64,000 bases of DNA, taken from Cryptomeria japonica. Its lineage: Eukaryota; Streptophyta; Pinopsida; Cupressales; Cupressaceae. Positions within the stretch are counted from its first letter, which is position 1. Each line of letters opens with the position of its first letter. The translations under genes were made by a program, and so were the position numbers. Location: positions 5,025,501 to 5,089,500 of the forward strand of contig NC_081414.1 in the NCBI RefSeq assembly GCF_030272615.1. Direction: 5' to 3'. Positions 56,667 to 64,000 of the stretch are shown piece after piece. The notes under the pieces were generated by a model, which was not told where the DNA came from, ran no database searches, and was given only the letters and a program-made list of their open reading frames with translations.

Positions 56667-57426
56667 TGTTTATGGTAAAAATGGAAACAACAATATTAAA
56701 AGACTAAATGAATTCAACCATAAAACCCTAGCCTAACAACAACAAAGATCCACCATAACATATAAAATTACCTAAGATAATGTAAATCAACAAAATCACA
56801 AAGATGATACTATCACATGTCCAATAGGGTTTGAATCTCCATTCTTCCTATCTCCATTGATCTTGCTTGATATATTTGCTCTCAGATTTTATGTGTGCAC
56901 AAGAGCTCAAAAAAGAACGGGAATGTGGTTGCAAGTAGGCTTGATCTCATATGAAAGTTCGAATGCTAGAATTCTTAGGAGGATTGATAATGAAGGAAGT
57001 ATCTCCTTATATAGAAGACACTGTAAGAAATGAAGGGATAAGATTAAGAGGTGTAAAAGATAAATGGTTGGCTAGGATTAGAGGGTAGGTAGAGAAAATA
57101 ATAAGAGGGTAGGTAATGTAGGAATTAAGAGATGAATGACACGTGTCATGGGTAGAAAAGGCTAATGAATCAATTAAATAAATAAAGATTTATTTAATTA
57201 ATAGAGGAAATGGGAAACGGGATCAATTAAATAAATAAGTATTTATTTAATTTAGAAAAGGATAATTTAAATAAATAAAAGTATTTATTTAAATGAGAAA
57301 AAGGCTTAAAAGAGGATTAATGAATTAATTAAATAAAGGTTTATTTAATTAATAGAAGACAGGCTAAAATAATTAAATAAATAAAAATATATATTTAATT
57401 AGACAGGACAATTTTAGGTGTCTACA
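56667..57426 (-). mobile_element. 3' LTR of element C, 760 bp
   Basis: The minus strand starts TGTAGACACCTAAAATTGTC at 57426 and ends CCATAAACA at 56667. It aligns with 40854-41612. AT-rich palindromes lie at 57170-57400. Confidence 0.9.
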
Positions 57427-57440
57427 TTTTGCCCCTCTTT
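57427..57440 (-). other. Element C polypurine tract
   Basis: The minus strand reads AAAGAGGGGCAAAA up to the LTR start, identical to element B. Confidence 0.92.
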
Positions 57441-57769
57441 GAGACAATGCAGTTTGTCGCGTTGGCTCAAAGAAGATAAGATAATCTGATACACAGTTGC
57501 CTTAGGATGGGAATGATATGCCCCTTCGAGAGATTAGATGAAAATGTCTGAAAGGGTTGCAGGCAATCTCTCAATTAAAAAAAAAGGATAAAAAGGACTG
57601 ACAAGATAGGATAGAGTGACAGAGTCATAGGATAAAGAAGACTGACGCAGGAGATTAGGGATAGGGTAGTCTATAAGATAGACTATGAGGGAAAACATCC
57701 TCATTGTCATCCACACACCTAAGAGATCGAAGTGCAAAGAGAGCAGAGAGCAATCGATAGTCAGTAGCG

Positions 57770-57842
57770 ATGGCATTGGTCCATAGATTCGATCGCGTTC
57801 ATCGATATCAGAGGCCAACAGATGCAGGAGAGCCGATAAGTA
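57770..57842 (+). CDS. Possible first exon of the antisense PMD gene
   Basis: ATG at 57770 opens MALVHRFDRVHRYQRPTDAG and reaches a possible donor (ATAA|GTACC, 57842). A CTATAAGATA box sits about 100 bases upstream (57670). The acceptor could be GACTGCAG at 58804-58811, before the PMD frame. The intervening 970 bases are tandem repeats without coding sequence. Weak: no homologue is known to me for this peptide. Confidence 0.25.
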
Positions 57843-57929
57843 CCACAAAACCCACTTGTACCTTGTTCCATTAATTGTTGTCATAAATGCATGTTAGGTA
57901 GGTCTAGAAAATGCCAAGAGGGGGGAAAA

Positions 57930-58195
57930 ACATTAAGGCACGTCTATGTTGGTGCCAGGCATGTCTGGGAAGGATAGGTGCATGTGTGCCTAGTTTAAAC
58001 GCATCTATGATTTCAAAGGTGTTTATGTGAAATACGAGTGTGTTTGTGAAATGCAGGCGTATTTATGTAGGGCAGGCACGTCTGTGTAGAACAGAGGCAC
58101 ATTTGTGTGTTTCAGGTGCGTCTGTGAAATGTAGAAACATCTGTGAAGCATGTAAGCGCGTTTGTGTCATGAATGCGTGTTTATTTCTTCAAGGG
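57930..58195. repeat. Degenerate short tandem repeats, about 25-30 bp
   Basis: A variable GGC(A/G)CGTCTGTG(T/A)A-like unit recurs about nine times (GGCACGTCTATG, GGCACGTCTGTG, GGTGCGTCTGTG, and others). It is minisatellite-like. Confidence 0.7.
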
Positions 58196-58199
58196 TGAA

Positions 58200-58510
58200 T
58201 CGACAGTTCTATGATAAACATACACTGTCAATTGGATAAGCTGCTGAGAGGATACACTCAATCAGGTCCTCTGGGGAAGACTAGGATAGAATATAGGGAT
58301 AGGATTAACAATTATGTGATAGAACAAACGTTGCCAATCAAGAAACTACTCAAGAAGATACACTCAAGCAGAGGCCCTAAGATAGGATAGAGCGAGGCAC
58401 TTTGTGATGAAAAGGGAGTACCATAGAAATTGATAATTATGTGATAGAACATACGTTGTCAATTGGAGAAGCTACTCAAGAGGATACACTCAAGTAGGTG
58501 CCCTATAAGA
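58200..58510. repeat. Degenerate tandem repeats, about 120-140 bp
   Basis: AACATACACTGTCAATTGGA, AACAAACGTTGCCAATCAAG and AACATACGTTGTCAATTGGA (58217, 58325, 58449) each lead into (C/G)AGAGGATACACTCAA-type sequence and a CCT(C/A)-rich end. Confidence 0.75.
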
Positions 58511-58522
58511 TAAGATAAAAGT

Positions 58523-58790
58523 AACACTTTATGATGAACATGGAGTACCACCAGGATAGAGTGCCATATGATAGATATAAGCACTAGGATAAACAAGCAA
58601 CACTTTGTGGTGAACATGGAGTACTACTAGAATGGAGTGTCATATGATAGATATAAGCACTAGGATAAACAAGTAACACTTTGTGATGAACATGGAGTAC
58701 TACTAGGATAGAGTGCCATATGATAGATATAAGCACTAGGATAAAAAAGCAACACTTTATGATGAACAAGGAATGCTACTAGGATTGACA
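58523..58790. repeat. 76-bp tandem repeat, about 3.5 copies
   Basis: AACACTTT(A/G)TG starts at 58523, 58599, 58675 and 58751, exactly 76 bases apart. Units are nearly identical and contain GAACATGGAGTAC and GATAGATATAAGCACTAGG. Confidence 0.92.
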
Positions 58791-58811
58791 TGGTTGATTT
58801 GCTTGACTGCA

Positions 58812-60690
58812 GGAGGACCTATCGATGTTGGAGTCATAGGAGAGATTCCCTTCAACTCAGGGGTTACGAGTAGAGTTGACATTTGAGGATAGAGAAGTAG
58901 TTGAGACCATGGGATTGCGATACATTATTTATATGCTTAAGTTTCGGGCGAACATGGGATTGCTGACTGCATTAGCTGATAGATGGCACTCAGAGACATG
59001 CACATTTGATTTGTCGATGGGTGAGATGACAGTCACCATAGAGGATGTATATAGTATACTGAGGATACCAATCCTTAGGGAGTTGGTTCCTTACGATTGA
59101 GAGGGAGACAGGGATGCACTGAGACGAGTGTTTCAGGATCTAAGACTGGAGATGAGGGTGGGACATGTGGCCTGGGACACCATGACAGCGACAAGATTGG
59201 ATCTACTAGCGGTGCTGGCAGGAGTTATTAGTGGGTTCCTCTATTTGGATAGGGCGACATGAGGGTTGGTTATGGGATGGGGGAGGACTTTGGAGACATT
59301 GGTGACTGAGCATACCAGGTTTGCATGGGGATCATATTTGTTGGCACACTTGTATTATGAGTTGCATCAGTTTTTGTATCATGGATCAACGGGATTAGGA
59401 TGCAGAGTGACATTGTTGCAGGTATAGGCATAAGAGCATCTTTCGATTACACAACCGATATACTTTAGAGGTAGGGTACATGGGTGTAGTTATGTGCATT
59501 TTTATGATATGATTACTTCCCAACCATAGATTGGGAGGCTAGAGTATTGGTGCTGAGTGATCGATGAGGTATACAATGTGATATGGAGGCCTTACCAAGA
59601 TTGTGAGGAGTGGGAGGATTACACAGTGGAGCTGCCATATATGTTCAGGAGTAGGTATTTGATTGGGTAGACACCATATGTTATTGAGGGGTAGTTGATT
59701 GATAGAGTGTGCAGGCAGTTCGACATGATACAATGGATGCTACGAGGTTCAAGGATGTATGTGCGAATAGTGAGAGATCAAGCTCATTTAGGTCCGTTAC
59801 TTTTTATGATCAACTAGTGACACAGATCATAGAGATGGTTCCCATGCCTTGGGATATTTGGGAAGATGTGGAGGGTGCAGGGTTGGATCTGGAGTACAAT
59901 GCATATTGGGCAAATCATTTGTTTCCATGGTTGATGGATCCAAGGGAACCGATAGAGGGTGATGGTGGAGATGATAGTGGGGATGATGGAGGCAGAGGTT
60001 GGCAGCGGAGGTGAGGTGCAGTGGCAGAGAGGAGGGTATCTCAGAGGAGAGATGGAGGAGAGGAGAGACAAGCTCATGTAGTCAGGGGTAGAGGCAGATT
60101 GCCTTTACAGGTGCCAGCATCATAGGTTCCCAAATAGGGACAAGGATAGGCACAGCCATAGGAGAAGCCACAGGGACAGAGGGAGGGGGGAGGAGAGGAG
60201 GAGGATGAGATACTATCCTTGAGGGAGATCTGCCAGGGACAGGCAGATGAGATCCAAAATCTGGAGCGAGATGGGGCTAGGCTTAGGAGACAGTTGAGGG
60301 ACACTGAGTGGGAGAGAGATCAGGCTATTCAATGCTACACGAAGGCTAAGGCAACATTGAAGGTAGGCAGGCAAACAACAAAGGAAATAGGGGTCAAATA
60401 CGCCTATGTTCTATGGGAAGGGAAGGAGATAGCCTACTAGAGAGACCTGTATTATGGAGTGGTGCCACCAGATCAGTGGGCTAGGAGCTTCCGGAGACCA
60501 TCGTGGACTACGAAGACCACTGGAGGGAGAGATAGGAGATAGGAGATAGGCATCTAGTGGTGGGGTCATGGGTCCTCCACCACCACCAGATAGAGGGGGC
60601 AGGAGAGATGATCTTGGGGCGGGGACTTCCAGGGCTCAGACTCTATCGAGGCTAGCTAGCTCTGAGGGAGGGAGTTCATCATAGCCATAA
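58812..60690 (+). pseudogene. Plant-mobile-domain (PMD) gene, antisense inside element C
   Basis: The PMD is the domain of MAIN and MAIL1 in plants and is spread by transposons. From ATG 58876: FRANMGLLTALADRWH, TFDLSMGEMTVTIEDVYSIL, RFAWGSYLLAHLYYELHQF, GLGCRVTLLQV and VIWRPYQD, in PMD order. One frame runs from 58876 to 59817 with no frameshift but eight stops (59098, 59260, 59425, 59527, 59554, 59668, 59692, 59815). All eight are TAG or TGA and one transition from Trp, Gln or Arg. A frame change then leads to IIEMVPMPWDIWEDV and an acidic tail, and 60219-60440 gives a coiled coil (EIQNLERDGARLRRQLRDTE). It is antisense to pol and lies between integrase and polypurine tract. Antisense extra ORFs in this place are known in Tat-clade elements. 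Confidence 0.82.
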
Positions 60691-61480
60691 AGGGCTCCCT
60701 ATGTATCATTTTTTTGTACCATGTTTGTATGATGATGTAGACAGCTTTGGGTGATTTTGTAGACATATGTATTTTGACATCATTGTATCATGACACTTAT
60801 GATTTTGATATATATATATATATGAGATGATGCATCCTTGTGGCAACTATATGCATATGTACCTATGTGATGTTGCTTCTATGTGATGCATGTTTCTATG
60901 TGATGTAATTCATGATTCTATGATGTATGGATGCTTATGATAGGGATGCAAATTTATGCAATATTTTTGTTATTTTATGTTTTTAATATGTTATGCATAT
61001 GCAAATGTGAATGTATGAAATGCAGATGAATATGATAATACAAATAACCATTTACATGATGAGAATGTAAAATGTGCTAACATGTGTTGTATGCAGGATA
61101 TGGTGCAATTGTGATATCTATATGTATGTATGGAATGCTAATATATGGTAATGCAGGTGCAAACTACATGAAATGCAAATACTTTTGGCATGTCATTATA
61201 CTCAGTCATGTGATAGCTGGCTACACGGACTCAAGAAGGATGATGGAGGTCAATCAAGAAAGGGGGATGGAAGATAAAAGATATGGAAGTGAATTAGCTT
61301 CTTGTGCTATTATCATCATTGAGCTTTATTATGGAAAAAAGGTTATGACAATCGAGGTATATGTTCGACCTAGAAAGTCATTGTACCTGTTTGCATGGAG
61401 ATCAAACAGTCGCAAACAAGGAATGCTCCAGTTCATACTAGATTCACAGTGTCCTTATATCCTTTGACAAGTCATAGAAT
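60691..61480. other. Element C spacer downstream of the PMD gene
   Basis: Non-coding, with many TATGATG and ATGCATATG words and a (TA)8 run at 60809-60825. The part 60710-60795 matches element B at 40150-40225 in reverse, and much of the rest is shared loosely with 39800-40050. The frame 61084-61467 (127 codons) has no recognised domain and I regard it as chance. Confidence 0.6.
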
Positions 61481-62400
61481 TACTAAGAGGCAATACACAA
61501 ACATCAAAGAAAAATATGTGATGATACCCCATCATTGCCTTTCTAGTCAAAGACATCCTGGAGATAAAATCTCTAGTTAGAGGCATCCTGGAAAAGCTAA
61601 AAGACATGCCACCAAAAAAGATAAAATCAAAAGAAAACCAAGCCTTGACACTAACATCCATTGTAGTCCTCAAGTTTAGTGTCTCTTGTCACTTGTATAA
61701 ATCTATTTGATTGTAGTCACAATGCTACCTCACAAAAGGATATATAGCACTGAATCATAATGTTGTTTGAGTTTGTTGAAAGATTTGATTTGTTGAAGCC
61801 CATTGCTACTGTGTCTCATCTGAAACTGACCAAATCCATGAAACTGATACTTTATTGTGGAGAAGATGAAACTTTATTGTGGATCTGTGATGCAAGTGTT
61901 GCTTTATTATGGATTGTGTGCAGATAGACTGAAGAAAACTAGAAGAAACTGTACTCCTCGAAACATGTGATGCTCTTAGTTCTACACCCAACACTAGATT
62001 TAGGATTTTTCTTAGCCACAGATAAAAACTGATTTATTATGGATGGAAAGGGGTGAAAAGGAAGAATTATTATGAATGGCTAACCAATCTTAGGTAGATC
62101 AATAACAAACCATGAGGGGAATGGGGAAGTTTATTATGGATAGATAGGCAATGAGTGTGTGCTAGAGTGAAAGGATAAGAATGAATCCTGAAGGAGGGAG
62201 GAGCAATGTCTCTACACATGGTGTCGGTAACCTGGTTTTCACCATGGTACTTGTCCAGGGTGCCACTGAAGTTGTTTCACCATCAGACAAATTTATTTCT
62301 CTTTACTTCTTTTTATTGATTTTTTTTTATGATTTTTTTGATATTTATGATTTTTGTTTGTTTGTATTTTTGGATTTTTTTAGGATTTTTTGATTAAGAT
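61481..62400 (-). other. Element C spacer next to pol, homologous to element B
   Basis: Read leftwards it follows pol and matches B's 19390-19726 and 28834-29239 as a continuous run. It therefore records the spacer as it was before the copia element landed in B. No gene is supported. Confidence 0.75.
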
Positions 62401-63500
62401 ATGCTGAAGAGCTATGTGTAAAACCTGTGAAGGTGCATGCTATTGATAGGATCTTCCAAAGGTTCACCATCTGGGGTTGAAAGTTGATATGCACTGGATC
62501 TATAGACTGTTGTGATGATGTAAGGACCAAACCAATTAGGTTAAAACTTGCCCTTCTTCTCTCTGTCTTGCTAATTTTTAGGATTTTCTCTAAGAACTAA
62601 TCCAACCACCTCAAATGTGCGAGGCTTTACCTTATAATTGTAACTGTGACTCATTCGTTGTTGATAAGCCTTGAGGTGATTTAAAGCAGTTTGTCTTAAT
62701 TCATCCAATAGTTCTAGTTCTTGTAAGTGAGAGACCCTGTAGTCTTCATCGATGATAATATTGTGCAAAGAGACTTGTAAAGATGGTAAATCAACCTCAA
62801 TATCTTTGACGCCATAGACAAGTGAATAAGGTGTGGCTCTTGTAGGTGTGCAAACACTTGTGTGATAAGCCCAAAGTGTAGGATTAAGTTGGATATGCCA
62901 ATTTCAACCAGTGTCATCGACTGCCTTTTTAAGGATTTTAAGAATGGTTTTATTAGACGCCTCAGCTTGACCATTACCTTGGGGGTAATAGGGAGTGGAG
63001 AAATGATGGGTAATATGGAAGTGATCACAAAGTTCACAAACATCTTGGTTTTTGAAGGGACGTCCATTATCAGTGATGATGGAAAGAGGAATATCGTACC
63101 GACAAATGATACAGTTAATAATGAATGTGGCAATCTATTTTCCATGAATTATGTAAGAGGCACAACTTCAATCTATTTTGTGAAATACTTTGTGGCAATT
63201 ATAATGAATTTGTGGCCATTGGAAGGAGGATGAATCTTGCCTATGAGATCGAGTCCCCACTGACAAAAGGGCCAAGGAGTCACAATCGGTTGAAGCTCTT
63301 GCGCTAGTGCATGAATAAGGTCTCCATGAATTTGACATTGATTACATTTTTTGACAAACTGATATGAATCTTTTTCCATACTGGGCCAGTTATATCCAGT
63401 CCTGATGAGTTTCTTGGCTAAGGTAGGACCACTAGAATGTGGACCACATATACCTTCATGAACTTCGCGTAATGCAATCCGAGCTTCATCCCCTTCTAAA
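62401..63500 (-). pseudogene. Element C integrase, catalytic Glu present
   Basis: Minus-strand pieces: SMEKDSYQFVKKCNQCQIHG (zinc region, 63173-63379), WGLDLIGKIHPPSNGHKFII with the first catalytic Asp, then YYPQGNGQAEASNKTI with the Glu at 62961-62963. The tail has HLQELELLDELRQTALNHL, FEVVGLVLRENPKN and HLHRFYT. Stops and frameshifts separate the pieces. It is a closer match to an active integrase than element B's. Confidence 0.85.
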
Positions 63501-64000
63501 CATCTAAGAAGAGTGCCATCTAGACCTCTACGGTATAGGATATCGGCTAAAATGACTTATCGGGAAGATTGGCAAATGAAAGTACAACGTTGTTTGTTGG
63601 ATAAGTCAGGAGGAAGGGTGCTGGTATGAAGGTATGTGAAGATGGAACCGTATAACTATGAATCAGGACCAACGACACATATCATCTCAGTAGGAGTGAT
63701 CTCATACAAGGGAACCAAAAGGTTATCCACCAAGAACTCATAGCACGTTTCGTTCTATGGTAGATCAATCAATGAGGGAATAGTAGCCATGGCATCTGCA
63801 ACTCGATTCTTCTCTCTTGGTATCTACTCGAAGGTTATCTTTATGAAATATTGCTTGAAGTCATCTACCATTCTCTTGTAAGGCATTAATTTTTCATCCT
63901 TTGTTTGGTAGTCATCGATTGCTTGATGAATTACAAGTTGAGAGTCCCCAAAAACATGAAGTTCCTGGATCTTCAACTGAACTGCAATTCATAATCCAAT
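63501..64000 (-). pseudogene. Element C archaeal-type RNase H, cut by the window edge
   Basis: Minus-strand translation gives LHVFGDSQLVIHQAIDDYQT and MVDDFKQYFIKITFE, then PREKNRVADAMATIPS. The GDSQLV Asp and PREKN segment are those of the second RNase H of Tat-clade elements. About 250 bases further left begins the integrase zinc domain. Confidence 0.8.

Larger units (their letters stand above)
56667..64000 (-). mobile_element. Ty3/gypsy element C (same family as B), 3' part
   Basis: Reading leftwards from the window edge: archaeal-type RNase H, integrase, a 5-kb post-pol spacer with a PMD gene in antisense, polypurine tract, and 3' LTR (56667-57426). Spacer and LTR are homologous to element B, in the same order. 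Its 5' half lies beyond the right edge. Decay is similar to B, but the integrase Glu is kept here. Confidence 0.9.

Noticed and set aside
61084-61467. 127-codon plus-strand frame beside the PMD gene
   Set aside because: Not homologous to anything recognised, lies in spacer shared with element B where it is not open; treated as chance.

Overview
This window is nuclear DNA of a land plant, most likely a gymnosperm such as a conifer (inference). One recognisable host gene, the first two coding exons of a PYM (partner of Y14-Mago) homologue, lies at the left edge. Nearly everything else is old, nested retrotransposon. The host guess rests on very low gene density, heavily decayed elements several layers deep, and Ty3/gypsy elements carrying the second RNase H typical of the plant Tat clade. 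No tRNA, rRNA, CRISPR array, operon or prokaryotic signal was seen.

Layout. (1) 1-3440: single-copy-looking DNA with a ~268-bp tandem duplication, one candidate plus-strand terminal exon, and PYM on the minus strand. (2) 3450-7972: a badly decayed minus-strand Ty1/copia remnant with a duplicated reverse-transcriptase segment and three 120-bp tandem repeats. (3) 7973-9560: unclassified repeat-like DNA with a 42-bp near-perfect palindrome. (4) ~9990-15243, resuming at 41618: Ty3/gypsy element A (LTR-like end, possible primer site, gag, zinc knuckle, protease, linker). (5) 15244-41612: Ty3/gypsy element B, inserted in A with a GGTGA target duplication. B has a truncated 5' LTR, lost its 5' internal half, and keeps RT, two RNase H domains, integrase, a long post-pol spacer, a polypurine tract and a 759-bp 3' LTR.

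(6) Two elements sit inside B. A Ty1/copia element (19727-28833, 6-bp target duplication GAGCAT) itself carries a 1,624-bp solo LTR in its 5' LTR (21045-22668, target duplication ATGGT). The second (29240-39765) is an element with LTRs of about 4 kb and only one visible gene, a long intact acidic ORF of 537 codons, on the minus strand. By eye, LTR divergence ranks B > long-LTR element > copia, which agrees with the nesting.

(7) 42080-43041: minus-strand LTR fragment. (8) 43671-50808: a plant L1-type LINE (ORF1, then ORF2 with endonuclease, RT, zinc domain and RNase H, and an A tail) inserted in a ~320-bp tandem repeat. (9) 52011-53652: a minus-strand solo LTR of the B family with target duplication GGTTC and an expanded AT-rich array. 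(10) 53653-55290: a Ty1/copia fragment, followed by a minus-strand copia-like LTR. (11) 56667-64000: element C, a second B-family copy on the minus strand running off the right edge. Between its integrase and its 3' LTR it carries, in antisense, a plant-mobile-domain (PMD) gene with a coiled-coil tail.

Most interesting points: the antisense PMD gene of C, which B has lost; the long-LTR element with a single intact unknown protein and an ORF-bearing module repeated in its LTRs; and the fully readable insertion order with four clean target-site duplications.
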